Shown piece after piece: positions 16,888-25,658 of a stretch of DNA of 64,000 nucleotides (positions are counted from its first letter, which is position 1; every line of letters starts with the position of its first letter). The position numbers were made by a program, and so were the translations under genes. Below the pieces are notes generated by a model. It had not been told where the DNA came from. It was given only the letters and a program-made list of their open reading frames with translations, and made no database searches. The stretch covers positions 97,031-161,030 of the forward strand of contig NZ_JAFCKB010000020.1 in the NCBI RefSeq assembly GCF_018130615.1, given 5' to 3'. Source of the stretch: Bradyrhizobium manausense. Its GTDB lineage: Bacteria; Pseudomonadota; Alphaproteobacteria; Rhizobiales; Xanthobacteraceae.

Positions 16888-19800
16888 ATGGTGAAAAGTG
16901 AAAAGAAAACATCATCTTCAGGCGAAGTCTCGGCGATAACTGGGTATTTCAGGCAGTACGAATATTCAGCATGCGTGCTGTATAGTCTGATGCAAGAAGG
17001 AATCCTTGAAGCGATCACGATTGCGGATCCTTCGGCTGGAATTTTCGACGATCTGGTTGTCCACTCCAATGGAGTGGTCCGGGCAACGCAGGTCAAAAGC
17101 CAAAAGGATGGCACATACGTTTCGCTAGGGACCGAATTAAAGGCGCCCTTCATCCAAGCAATGACTAAGTCCTGGCTCAAGCTCGAACAGAAGTTCGGCG
17201 TCGGGAGGGTGCGGCTGAGTTATATTTTTGCGGGCTATTTCAGCATTTCAGATACTACGCTCGCGAATGCAAATACCACCGGAGCGCGGCATAGCGCTGA
17301 GTTCGCACGCTTCGTTTCGCGTCAGGATCATTCCTTGGAAATGTGGCAGTCGTCTATTTGGAGCGCAAAGCTTACCGAACTGCAAGTGCTCTCTGGCCTC
17401 GATGCGACAACCTTCATACGCTTTGTCAACGACCTCGATCTTAAAGATGGACGCGAGCTACAGGAAAACAGGATCGATGTCTTTCCGATCAGAGAGCGTG
17501 CGAAGGTCGAAGCGCTTAGGGGGCTTTTTCCGGTATTGATCGCCAGTTCTTCACTTGGACAAAGATGGTCCGAGCAGGACCTGATCGACAAGCTTGGCTG
17601 GCGCAACCGGTTGAGCCAGCACAACGTACACGTGTTCCCCGTGCCGACTGATTTTCAGGACAACGAAGCAACCGAAAGAAAGCTTTTAGACAGTATCGAT
17701 CAAATATCGCGTGGATATCTTGCGCTGGTGGGGCCGCCAGGGACCGGCAAGTCCACGCTGCTGCAGCGCTGCATCTACTCCACACCAGCATACAGTGTTT
17801 CTCGGTATCTTGCCTTTCACCCCGACCAACGACATGGGCTCGGCCGCGCGGAAGCCGGTGAATTCTTGAATGACCTTATCGCTGAACTTAAAACCCAAGG
17901 ATTCTACGGCTCAAAGTTCGCTGAGGATAATCTATCGGGCTCGAGGGCGGAATTCGCCAAGCAGCTCGAAAGTGCCAGCGAGAGATTCCGAGACACGGGA
18001 CGGAAGACCATCATCATTGTCGATGGGCTCGATCATGTTCCACGCGAGGAAAGCCCGCAGGAAAGCTTTCTAGCTGAACTGCCCGCGGCTGCAGCGGTCC
18101 CGGATGGGATCATCTTCTTGCTGGGTACGCAACGACTTGAGCTTCCGCGGCTGCATCCGACCATCATTCAACAAGCGAAAGGACAACTCCGCACGGTTGT
18201 AATCGATCCATTGTCGCGGTCCGCCGTTTTCGCATTGGCTGGTGATGCCGGGCTCTCGGATTTCATCGACCGTGAGGCGCTGTTCGACGCATGCCAGGGG
18301 CATCCATTGACGGCGCGCTATTTCATTGAAGCGCTAAGAGGTGCAGTCAGTGCCGACGAGGCAACTCAAATTCTCTCGCATGTAGATGGGCTTGGCCAGT
18401 CTCTCCAGGAAATATACGAGCGCGTTTGGTTGAAGCTCGGGACTGCAAAATCCTCCCAGCGAGCGCTCGGCGTTCTCGCGAGAGCAGAGGGGGCGCTTTC
18501 TCTCCAGCAATTGGCCCAAGCGTCGAATGACGATGCGGTCGAAGACATACTGAAGTCGGCCGGCTTTCTGCTCGCGCACACGTCCGATGGTCTTATCGCA
18601 ATCTTTCACAACAGCTTTAGACTATTTGTTGCTGCCGAGACGGGAAAGAAATTCGGTGCGCCATCTGCCACGATTGAAACCGACTACCAGCGGTGCCTAG
18701 CGGAAATCGCTCAAAGTGCGGCTGAGGTGGATCCTCAGCACTGGTTTGAGCTCCGGTACCGGTCACGTGCGGGAGATAATCCGGCGGTCTTATCGCTGGG
18801 TACGCCAGATTATTTTCGACGATCGCTCCGAGTATTCAGGCCTTCTGGAGAAATATATGCCGACCTGCGTCTAGCATATGCCGCGGTTCGACCGACAGGC
18901 AACCGCGTGCTTCTTCTAAACAAGCTGCTAGTCGCGAAAGAGATTGAGTATCGTCTCGAGGCAGTGAGTGAGCTCGACTTTGTAGATCTACTCTTCGACC
19001 TCGGTGATGTTGAGCTGGCGACGCGGCACGCGCTTGAAATTGGCTGCACTGGAGAGGGATGGCTTCGCCTTGTCGATCATTATTGGCACAATGGCGATCG
19101 CGATCTGGCGCGTCAAATATTTGAAGCAAATGAACCGATCGAGATCCTTTTTGCGAAAGAGGGCTTTGATCCCTATCTGGACATGAAAAAGGCGCTGCGC
19201 TGGATTCAGCGCGCCCAGCGCTTTCGTCCCATAAAGAAGGTGTCCGCGATCGTGGATTCTCTCGCGGTGCAGACGCGCGCGCTTGCAGCCGATGATGGAG
19301 GAGCTGATGCACGTCGTACCTTGAAATATAACCTTGCTCTTGGTGTGGTTAATGACCGGGGCTTTGGCGAAGTTGGCGCGCTTCAGGATGCTCTCGCCCT
19401 CAATGACGAAGAAGTGTTACGACTCACTATCGAGGCGGCCGAACAAGCTTGCCAGAGGGGCGAGAATGAGAAGGTATTGGAGCTGCTTCGGAAGGCTGAG
19501 GCGATGCCGGCGCTCAAGGAGCTCCATCAGTCCTGGTGCAGGGCCATGGGTCTAATCGCCTATGAAATCGGGGAATCTGATCTTGCGCGACGAATGACGG
19601 CATCTTTATCGATTGCCCGGTTTGATCGATACGAGATAGCACAAGAAAATATGGACGACGTCACCAGGGCAATAATCGAGACAGCCTTCCTCGCCGAAGC
19701 AACGGCCACCACAGTGCCAGAAGAGCTTCAAGATGATCACGGCGATCCCAGCACATTGTTGAGCGCCGCACACATCAAGATGCGTGAGCTTGGTACCCTC

Positions 19801-22800
19801 GCCGCAACCGCGAAATCGGGCGATCCGACCGTTTCGGTTCGCGCGCTGAAGACGATCGTCATGTTCTTTGCGCGAGCCAAGCCCTCTCCTGGAGATTTTC
19901 GAGCTTATAGATTTCTTAGGTCGTTTGGAGAATTGGGACAGCGTGTCGTGAGCATTGCTTACGATCTAGGCAATAGCTACTTCCGCGACATCGTGGAATT
20001 TGTGGATGACCAGGTCGAACAGGGCAATACCAACTTTGCAGGGTCTGATGCCTTTCGCTTGAAATTCGCCGCCTGCGTGTTCGACATCGACAGGGATGTC
20101 GAAGCAGCTAGAAAGCGTATTGAACGAACGCAGGCTGCGGCACACCACGATCGCACACCGCAGGAAGCGGTCGAGTCGCGTGCAAAACTTGCGCGCGCCT
20201 TCAGCCATGTCGGCCTTCAGAACGAAGCTCGGTCTACGCTACAGTCGATGCATCAGGACACCTTCGGCTATTGGCTGCGAGCAAAAAAGGAGCCGCAGTA
20301 CACTTTTTGGGCGTGGTCCTTCCTCAAAGCATGTGAAGCCTCGCCCCTACGTGCAGAAGCGAATTCCCTGACCTTCGCACAGTTCGTCCTTGGAATGGAC
20401 GAAACGGAAGGCGACGAGACCGCTGCGCGGCTGGTCGCTGACCTCCTTCAGGGGGCGGGCGCTCATCCTGGAGCGGCCGCCGGAATATCGTCACGATTGA
20501 TGGACAGCGATCTCGCGACCTGGGCAAAGATTGCCGATTCTGCACTTGCTTCGATTGTGATGCATGCCCCAAATTTGGCCCCCTCTGTATTGCTTGCTTT
20601 CTCCCGCCTCGTTGTTCCGTTTATTCATAATGACATCGATCGGTGCCTCCGTGTTTGCTTGGAAGTGATGGGGCCCGCAGAACGTGCTCGTCCCCTGGAA
20701 CTCCTCCTATTTTCGGTTTCGCGATGGTGTCCGCCGTCGCGGCGGCAGAGCCTTCTTGAAAAGGTCAAGGAGCTTGCTCCAGAAGCCAAAGGACTAGTAG
20801 CTACTGTCCTTTCAGAAGCCATTAACGTTGCGGCGAGACTGGAAAAAGTTGCTCACGGCGAGAACCGCAATAGTCAAGGAACGTCGTATGATGGCGTCTC
20901 ATTAGACATAGAAGTTGAAAATCTTGAGGAGTTGCTCGCGCATGGCGACGGCAAATCAGACTACGGCGAAGGCGTTGACTATTCATACGCGCGTGCGGCG
21001 GAGAGATTAATCGCTGGCTCGTCGAAGGCGCAGATTGTTCACTTCATGGAACGGCGTTCGCACCTAGAACGCGACGCAAAGCTTTTGACTGCGATTTCGA
21101 GGCGGATGCTCGCATTGGGCGATAGAGCCGCGGCTGTCCGGTATTTTGCGAAGGCCGAGAGAGCTGCCTATTCGGGATACTGGTCCTCCTTCATGGGGGG
21201 AGAGAAGCTTGCGCTCCAGCGCGCTCGTATTGAACTCGAGGGAGAGGGAGCCTACGCAAGGGGCTTTGACGTCCTTGTGGGCGAGTTGTCCGGAGGACAA
21301 GTTTCCGGCAGCTCTCTGTTCCTCAATCTCGAAGACGTCCTGGAGTTGGTGGCGGACAACATACCTTATGAGCAGTTTTGGATTGAGACTGAAAATCACC
21401 TTAAGCAATATCGTGAATTTCGCTTTGCGCAACCCGTGCAATCTATCGCGTCCGTCCAAACGCATACCGATTTTCTGGCCTTCCTAGTCGCCAAGGCATT
21501 CGACTTCTCTTGTCCTGAACTACTACGTCATGCTCGTGCGACGGCGACGCTCGTTGCACGACAGGAAGCTGGCGCTGCTTTCACGCAAAGCCTGTTCGGA
21601 TTTCTTCAAGAGCAGAGTGAGGGTCGTCGTGAAGCAGCCGCACTGATGGACCGCTTAAGGGACGCACCCCATCTTCGTGAGGTGCTGACGGATAAAGCTA
21701 CCATCGATGTGACAAGTGATGATTTTATTGTCGCGAACCTGGCGAAGCGCGTTCTTGTTGACTTGGGATCACCCTTCGAAGAGCCGCCCTTTAAGCCGCT
21801 GCCCGCGTTCTACGAACTTGTCACTGAGAAATCTGATCAAGATCATAACTTTGATCCCCCTCCAGGCCTCGATCCGGGCCGGCGACCCGTTTGGTCCGAT
21901 GATCCCTGGACTTGGACGTTGTCCCTCTGGCGGCCCTTTCAGCTGCTAACGGCAGGTTGCTACGCCCCACTGGGATTGCTGCGTCGACGTTGCGCGAGGT
22001 TCATGGCTGAGGAGGGTGGGCGCGGAGCATTCGGTCCGGAAGCGGAAGAAGCGATCGTTGCCAAACTGCGCAGAATGCATCTTCGATTCCCATATCGTCG
22101 ACCAATGGCTATGGCGGCACTCCGGGCCTTCAGCAAGCTGTTGCAAGAATTGGACGTAGCCGATCAGGTGGATTCCCGGATGTTTCCAACAATATGGGCC
22201 GACATTGGTGGCCCGGCGCTGTCTGGGCCATTGCCGGAGTGTGATCCTCGTCCTTTGTGGATTGCTACTCCGCCTGTACCTGTTCGCCAGTATGGCGGCG
22301 TTGATCAGGATGAATGGCTCTTACGCTCTTATGATGAGCTATCGATCCCGTTCCTTCTGGATTACTTCGTGCTGGCGGAGCACACCTATTCGCGGGTTAA
22401 AGCCCTGCGGGCTTCCGCAAGTTCGAGCAAGCTGGTCTTGCCATCCACCGCGGACGTTGGAAGAGGAATCGATGGACTACCAAGCATCTTGTCGATCGAT
22501 AGCCCTGTGCCAGTGTATCAGAAAGAGGATAGCAAACTCGTTTGCCGAGTGCAGGCAGACTTGTATGGAGATCTAAAAAGATCCGCTATCACGATTTGTC
22601 CCTATGTTGCGCATTCGTTGGGATGGGTCCGATCAGCATGGTCACCTTTCGTGTTCGTCGATTCGAACCGCGAAATCGTCGCGCAAACCATATTTTGGAC
22701 CGATGGCACGAATGCAGAGGGAGGATACGATGCCGAGTTGTTCGGGGCCGGACAGGCCCTGCTCATAACTTGGCCTGGAAAGGCACAACTCGAAGGCCGA

Positions 22801-22893
22801 TACGGACTACTTTCTGTTGGCGTAAAAGTCGAACGCAACATTGTCGACGAATCTCGCCGAACGGACAGGCGCACCACGCTAGCTCCAACTTGA
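16888..22893 (+). CDS. Giant STAND NTPase with N-terminal PD-(D/E)xK nuclease-like domain (Avs/Cap4-like, putative anti-phage sensor)
   Basis: A 2001-residue protein. Residues ~14-230 resemble the Cap4/DUF4297 dsDNA-nuclease family: GIFDDLVV (Asp54/55) followed by TQVKSQ (Gln68-Val-Lys70) fits a D...QxK active site. Residues ~255-500 form a STAND ATPase: Walker A GPPGTGKST (283-290), Walker B TIIIVDGLDH (374-383, the NACHT-like DGLD), LLGTQRLE as sensor strand, and GHPLTARYF (471-479) as the GxP motif. A winged-helix region (~505-590, IFHNSFRLFV) follows. About 600-1500 is helical, TPR-like repeat, and the last ~330 residues have a distinct, beta-rich end. By analogy with Avs proteins, phage-protein binding to the C-terminal half would drive oligomerisation and DNA cleavage. 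Codons (AAA, GAA, ATT, AGA) are visibly less G+C-biased than those of its neighbours, suggesting transfer. GGAG stands 13 bases before the ATG. Sensor target and subtype are inferred, not shown. Confidence 0.8.
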   Translation: MVKSEKKTSSSGEVSAITGYFRQYEYSACVLYSLMQEGILEAITIADPSAGIFDDLVVHSNGVVRATQVKSQKDGTYVSLGTELKAPFIQAMTKSWLKLEQKFGVGRVRLSYIFAGYFSISDTTLANANTTGARHSAEFARFVSRQDHSLEMWQSSIWSAKLTELQVLSGLDATTFIRFVNDLDLKDGRELQENRIDVFPIRERAKVEALRGLFPVLIASSSLGQRWSEQDLIDKLGWRNRLSQHNVHVFPVPTDFQDNEATERKLLDSIDQISRGYLALVGPPGTGKSTLLQRCIYSTPAYSVSRYLAFHPDQRHGLGRAEAGEFLNDLIAELKTQGFYGSKFAEDNLSGSRAEFAKQLESASERFRDTGRKTIIIVDGLDHVPREESPQESFLAELPAAAAVPDGIIFLLGTQRLELPRLHPTIIQQAKGQLRTVVIDPLSRSAVFALAGDAGLSDFIDREALFDACQGHPLTARYFIEALRGAVSADEATQILSHVDGLGQSLQEIYERVWLKLGTAKSSQRALGVLARAEGALSLQQLAQASNDDAVEDILKSAGFLLAHTSDGLIAIFHNSFRLFVAAETGKKFGAPSATIETDYQRCLAEIAQSAAEVDPQHWFELRYRSRAGDNPAVLSLGTPDYFRRSLRVFRPSGEIYADLRLAYAAVRPTGNRVLLLNKLLVAKEIEYRLEAVSELDFVDLLFDLGDVELATRHALEIGCTGEGWLRLVDHYWHNGDRDLARQIFEANEPIEILFAKEGFDPYLDMKKALRWIQRAQRFRPIKKVSAIVDSLAVQTRALAADDGGADARRTLKYNLALGVVNDRGFGEVGALQDALALNDEEVLRLTIEAAEQACQRGENEKVLELLRKAEAMPALKELHQSWCRAMGLIAYEIGESDLARRMTASLSIARFDRYEIAQENMDDVTRAIIETAFLAEATATTVPEELQDDHGDPSTLLSAAHIKMRELGTLAATAKSGDPTVSVRALKTIVMFFARAKPSPGDFRAYRFLRSFGELGQRVVSIAYDLGNSYFRDIVEFVDDQVEQGNTNFAGSDAFRLKFAACVFDIDRDVEAARKRIERTQAAAHHDRTPQEAVESRAKLARAFSHVGLQNEARSTLQSMHQDTFGYWLRAKKEPQYTFWAWSFLKACEASPLRAEANSLTFAQFVLGMDETEGDETAARLVADLLQGAGAHPGAAAGISSRLMDSDLATWAKIADSALASIVMHAPNLAPSVLLAFSRLVVPFIHNDIDRCLRVCLEVMGPAERARPLELLLFSVSRWCPPSRRQSLLEKVKELAPEAKGLVATVLSEAINVAARLEKVAHGENRNSQGTSYDGVSLDIEVENLEELLAHGDGKSDYGEGVDYSYARAAERLIAGSSKAQIVHFMERRSHLERDAKLLTAISRRMLALGDRAAAVRYFAKAERAAYSGYWSSFMGGEKLALQRARIELEGEGAYARGFDVLVGELSGGQVSGSSLFLNLEDVLELVADNIPYEQFWIETENHLKQYREFRFAQPVQSIASVQTHTDFLAFLVAKAFDFSCPELLRHARATATLVARQEAGAAFTQSLFGFLQEQSEGRREAAALMDRLRDAPHLREVLTDKATIDVTSDDFIVANLAKRVLVDLGSPFEEPPFKPLPAFYELVTEKSDQDHNFDPPPGLDPGRRPVWSDDPWTWTLSLWRPFQLLTAGCYAPLGLLRRRCARFMAEEGGRGAFGPEAEEAIVAKLRRMHLRFPYRRPMAMAALRAFSKLLQELDVADQVDSRMFPTIWADIGGPALSGPLPECDPRPLWIATPPVPVRQYGGVDQDEWLLRSYDELSIPFLLDYFVLAEHTYSRVKALRASASSSKLVLPSTADVGRGIDGLPSILSIDSPVPVYQKEDSKLVCRVQADLYGDLKRSAITICPYVAHSLGWVRSAWSPFVFVDSNREIVAQTIFWTDGTNAEGGYDAELFGAGQALLITWPGKAQLEGRYGLLSVGVKVERNIVDESRRTDRRTTLAPT

Positions 22894-22944
22894 AGACAGG
22901 TCCGCCAGGATGGCTATCACTGTGGACCTCGTGCTGTATCTGTT

Positions 22945-22978
22945 GCGGAGTCGCTATTAGGGGGCAAGCTGACTCCGC
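22945..22978. terminator. Inverted repeat after the STAND nuclease gene
   Basis: GCGGAGTC at 22945-22952 pairs with GACTCCGC at 22971-22978 (18-base loop), in the 104-base gap between the large gene and the convergent amidohydrolase gene. There is no T-run. It could be a weak terminator or mark the right edge of the acquired segment. Confidence 0.3.
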
Positions 22979-22997
22979 CCATTGACAAGTATGCGCT

Positions 22998-23882
22998 TCA
23001 GATCCCCAGAATCTTGCGGGCGTTGGCCTTCAATACCTTCGGCCGGATCTCGTCGCGGACCTCGATCTTGGAGAAATCGGAGAGCCAGCGGTCCGGTGTG
23101 ATCACCGGCCAGTCCGAGCCGAACAGCATCTTATCCTGCAGGATCGAGTTGATGTAGCGGACCAGGATCGGCGGGAAATATTTCGGCGACCAGCCGGAGA
23201 GGTCGATATAGACGTTCGGCTTGTGGGTCGCGACCGACAGCGCTTCTTCCTGCCAGGGGAAGGAGGGGTGCGCGAGGATGATCTTGAGGTCGGGGAAGTC
23301 GGCCGCGACGTCGTCCATGTACATCGGGTTGGAGTATTTCAGCCGCATACCCATGCCGCCGGGCATGCCCGAGCCGACACCGGTCTGGCCGGTGTGGAAC
23401 AGCGCAATCGCGCCGCCATTGTTGATCTCTTCATAGAGCGGATAGGCCATGCGGTCGTTGGCGTAAAAACCCTGCATGGTCGGATGGAATTTGAAGCCAC
23501 GCACGCCGTATTCCTCGATCAGCTTGCGGGCCTCGCGGGCCCCCAACTTGCCCTTGTGCGGGTCGATCGAGGCAAAGGGGATGAGGACGTCGAGATGATC
23601 GGAGGCGGCCTCGATCATCTCGTAATTGTTGTAGCGACGAAAGCCGGTCTCGCGCTCGGCATCGACCGGGAAGATCACCGCGGCGATGTTCTTGGAGCGG
23701 TAGTAGGCCGCGGTCTCAGGCACGGTCGGCGGATGCTTGTTGGGTGATTTGAAATACTCGGCCATCTGCGCCTGGAAGTCGTCGTAGCCGTCGTCGGGAT
23801 GGCAGCCGCAGGGCTCCTCGGCATGGGTGTGGATGTCGATGGCGACGACCTTGTCGATGTCAGGCAGCTTCAGCTTGGGCAT
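22998..23882 (-). CDS. Metal-dependent amidohydrolase (TIM-barrel, amidohydrolase 2 family)
   Basis: A 294-residue amidohydrolase/decarboxylase-type TIM barrel. AIDIHTHAEEP gives the HxH metal ligands at the first strand, VRGFKFHPTMQGF the conserved His, IILAHPSFPW the strand-six His, and LFGSDWPVITP the catalytic Asp. This family includes ACMSD-like decarboxylases and hydrolases of aromatic or lactone intermediates; the substrate is not evident. The ATG at 23882 has GGGAGGAAA immediately upstream, and a longer frame to 24164 is rejected. A 37-bp near-perfect palindrome lies 18 bases upstream and spans a TATAAT, so the gene is probably repressor-controlled. It is convergent with the STAND gene. 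Confidence 0.88.
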   Translation of the reverse strand: MPKLKLPDIDKVVAIDIHTHAEEPCGCHPDDGYDDFQAQMAEYFKSPNKHPPTVPETAAYYRSKNIAAVIFPVDAERETGFRRYNNYEMIEAASDHLDVLIPFASIDPHKGKLGAREARKLIEEYGVRGFKFHPTMQGFYANDRMAYPLYEEINNGGAIALFHTGQTGVGSGMPGGMGMRLKYSNPMYMDDVAADFPDLKIILAHPSFPWQEEALSVATHKPNVYIDLSGWSPKYFPPILVRYINSILQDKMLFGSDWPVITPDRWLSDFSKIEVRDEIRPKVLKANARKILGI

Positions 23883-23899
23883 TGGTTTCCTCCCGAGGG

Positions 23900-23936
23900 T
23901 TGCCAAATTGATTATATGATATAACGAATTTGGCAA
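23900..23936 (-). promoter_or_regulatory. 37-bp palindromic operator over the amidohydrolase promoter
   Basis: Outer arms TTGCCAAATT (23900-23909) and AATTTGGCAA (23927-23936) and the inner palindrome TTATATGATATAA (23912-23924) share one centre at 23918; 16 of 18 base pairs match. On the minus strand it contains TATAAT (positions 23911-23916), a perfect -10 hexamer placed to start transcription just before the GGGAGG ribosome site. The -35 would be CCTTGC or CTTGCC at the outer arm. Such a layout fits a dimeric repressor, for example of the GntR type, but no regulator gene is adjacent. Confidence 0.65.
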
Positions 23937-24222
23937 GGCGTTGCTGGCGGCGAAACGGCAGTCCGCGAAAGTCTTTGTCGGGCGTGGCTGCCATGGGCGG
24001 AATCGGTCCGGTCCGGCCGCTTCTACTGTGCATGGGGTTGTTTTCGCGATTTTGCTCGTTGGGAACCGGGCAGTTAACATTGACATGACCTCCCGCCATG
24101 CCTTAAGAACCGCCCCGTCCCGGGCGGTCGGTCCGCCAGCGGGAAAGATCTCATTTTGCCACATTCGCGCGTGCCGAAACGGTAGTGCCGAACACGGCCT
24201 TTCGAACGTTCAGGATTCTGCC
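23937..24222. other. Non-coding region upstream of rpmJ
   Basis: Together with the operator this makes a 340-base gap between divergent genes. I see no convincing gene in it. It must contain the rpmJ promoter, but I cannot pick out a clear -35/-10 pair. A stretch with TTAACATTGACATGACC near 24072-24088 is the most promoter-like part. Confidence 0.4.
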
Positions 24223-24348
24223 ATGAAGGTCCGTAACTCGTTGAAGTCGCTGCGCGGTCGCCATCGCGCCAACCGCCTGGTCCGCCGCAAGGGCCGGGTC
24301 TATGTGATCAACAAGGTGCAGCGCCGCTTCAAGGCTCGTCAGGGCTGA
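24223..24348 (+). CDS. rpmJ: 50S ribosomal protein bL36 (zinc-free, C-minus form)
   Basis: A 41-residue basic protein with [15 protein letters not shown] at its N terminus and [11 protein letters not shown] at its C terminus, the two conserved ends of bL36. The usual zinc ligands (C-x2-C...C-x4-H) are absent: the core reads [20 protein letters not shown] with no cysteine. This is the C-minus paralogue found in many alphaproteobacteria. It binds 23S rRNA in the large subunit near the peptidyl-transferase base. AGGAT stands upstream and a hairpin terminator follows at 24408, so it is monocistronic. Confidence 0.95.
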   Translation: MKVRNSLKSLRGRHRANRLVRRKGRVYVINKVQRRFKARQG

Positions 24349-24407
24349 TTTCGCCCTGCCGGACGCCAGGCGCGCCCCGCAAGACCACGGTCTCACACGA
24401 GTTTGAC

Positions 24408-24435
24408 GCCGCCTTTGCTTTGCAAGGGCGGCTTT
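24408..24435 (+). terminator. Rho-independent-like terminator after rpmJ
   Basis: GCCGCCTTTGC (24408-24418) pairs with GCAAGGGCGGC (24422-24432) with one T-G wobble and a 3-base loop, followed by TTT. The T-run is short, so termination may be weak and let some transcription into the TPR gene. Confidence 0.5.
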
Positions 24436-24454
24436 GCGCGTTTACACTTTCACC

Positions 24455-25093
24455 ATGGCAGTGAGATTCCCCTTCGCACGCACGCTGTGCCTGGCTCTGG
24501 TTCTCGGCACCGCCGGCCTTGCGCCGGCGCTGGCGCAGGATGATCCGGCCCCGCCGGCGAAGCAGCCGAAGAAGGTGCCGGAAGCGCCGGCCAAGCTGCC
24601 CAAGCCTGACCGCACCAAGAATCTTGATTTCCTGTTCGGCGCGCTGAAGGCCGCCCCCGACGATGCCAGCGCCAAGCATGTCGAGGCGCGGATCTGGGCG
24701 ATCTGGCTGCAGACCCCGAGCGACACCGCGGCCCTCCTGATGGCGCGGGCCAAGGCGGCCGTCGATGCGCAGAAGATCGACGTCGCGGTCAAGCTGCTGG
24801 ACTCCGTCATCAAGCTCCGCCCCGACTACATCGAAGCCTGGAATCGGCGCGCCACGCTCTACTACGTGCAGAACGACTATGCCCGCGCGCTCGCCGACTT
24901 TCGTGAGGTGCTGATCCGGGAGCCCCGTCATTTCGGCGCGCTCGCGGGGCTCGGCATGATCATGCAGGAGGTCGGCGACGAGAAGCGTGCGCTCGAGGCC
25001 TACCGCAAGGCGCTCGCCGTCAATCCGCACCTCGAGAAGGTTCCCGATCAGGTGAAGGCGCTGACCGAGAAGGTCGAAGGCCGCGACATCTAG
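24455..25093 (+). CDS. Exported tetratricopeptide-repeat protein
   Basis: A 212-residue protein with a signal peptide (FARTLCLALVLGTAGLAPALAQD) and a Pro/Lys-rich spacer. At least two to three TPR units follow in residues ~90-205: AVKLLDSVIKLRPDYIEAWN, NDYARALADFREVLIREPRH and EKRALEAYRKALAVNPHLEK each show the W/L-G-Y-A-P pattern. TPRs hold protein partners, here in the periplasm; the partner is unknown. ATG 24455 is chosen because it begins the signal peptide; a start at 24434 would overlap the hairpin. It lies just downstream of rpmJ on the same strand. Confidence 0.8.
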   Translation: MAVRFPFARTLCLALVLGTAGLAPALAQDDPAPPAKQPKKVPEAPAKLPKPDRTKNLDFLFGALKAAPDDASAKHVEARIWAIWLQTPSDTAALLMARAKAAVDAQKIDVAVKLLDSVIKLRPDYIEAWNRRATLYYVQNDYARALADFREVLIREPRHFGALAGLGMIMQEVGDEKRALEAYRKALAVNPHLEKVPDQVKALTEKVEGRDI

Positions 25094-25218
25094 CCGATAA
25101 CTCGATCATCTTTAGAGCAGTTGCGGCGCCTCGTGATTAACCACGATCGGAAGCGCAGCGTCGTCAGGACTATTGTCGCCGCCGCCGCAGGTCTACCTGC
25201 ATGGCAGGAGCGAAAGCC

Positions 25219-25479
25219 ATGAAGCGCTTGATCTTTGCCTGTAGCTTGCTGTTGGCGTCGGGAACGATGAGCCTCGCCGACGGGCTGTTCTGGGTGGTCG
25301 GCAACCGCGCCACCGGCAAATGCAACATCGTGACCAGCAATCCGGTCATCAACGGCGACATCTGGTTCGGCGACGGCCCCTACAAGTCCAAGGCCGATGC
25401 CCAGCTTGCCCGCTCGACCATCCGCGCCTGTCCCGCGCCCACGCCCGACGAGGAAAAGGCCGAGGACGATGCGGGCTAG
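25219..25479 (+). CDS. Small exported protein, 86 aa, unrecognised
   Basis: Signal peptide MKRLIFACSLLLASGTMSLA, then a short domain with GNRATGKCNIVTSNPVI, FGDGPYKSKADAQLARS and a final cysteine near ACPAP. Two cysteines could form one disulfide in the periplasm. The GDGPYKSKADAQ segment looks like a sporulation/SPOR-type repeat ending, but I cannot support that. AGGAG lies nine bases before ATG 25219. Its last four bases overlap the convergent small gene. Confidence 0.65.
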   Translation: MKRLIFACSLLLASGTMSLADGLFWVVGNRATGKCNIVTSNPVINGDIWFGDGPYKSKADAQLARSTIRACPAPTPDEEKAEDDAG

Positions 25480-25658
25480 TGCAGGACGCTGGTGCCGCGC
25501 TCGGCGAGACCGCGATCGGCGGCTGCGGCATAGGCTTTTGCGAGCTCGCTCTCGAGGTGCTCGTTGATCAGGAGCAGCGCCCGCACGGCACCGCGCAGGT
25601 CGCCGTTGCAGCTTGCGACGATCTCGTCGATTGCGGTGTCATTCGATCTGATGCTCAT
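25476..25658 (-). CDS. Small soluble protein, 60 aa, unrecognised
   Basis: A helical, acidic 60-residue protein (MSIRSNDTAIDEIVASC; ALLLINEHLESELAKAY). A strong GGAGGA ribosome site precedes the ATG at good spacing, which is the main reason to call it real. The stop overlaps the end of the convergent exported-protein gene by four bases. I see no known domain. Confidence 0.65.
   Translation of the reverse strand: MSIRSNDTAIDEIVASCNGDLRGAVRALLLINEHLESELAKAYAAAADRGLAERGTSVLH

Noticed and set aside
24455-25093. TPR protein as a CpoB/YbgF-type envelope protein
   Set aside because: No coiled-coil and no tol-pal neighbours; only TPR units can be supported.
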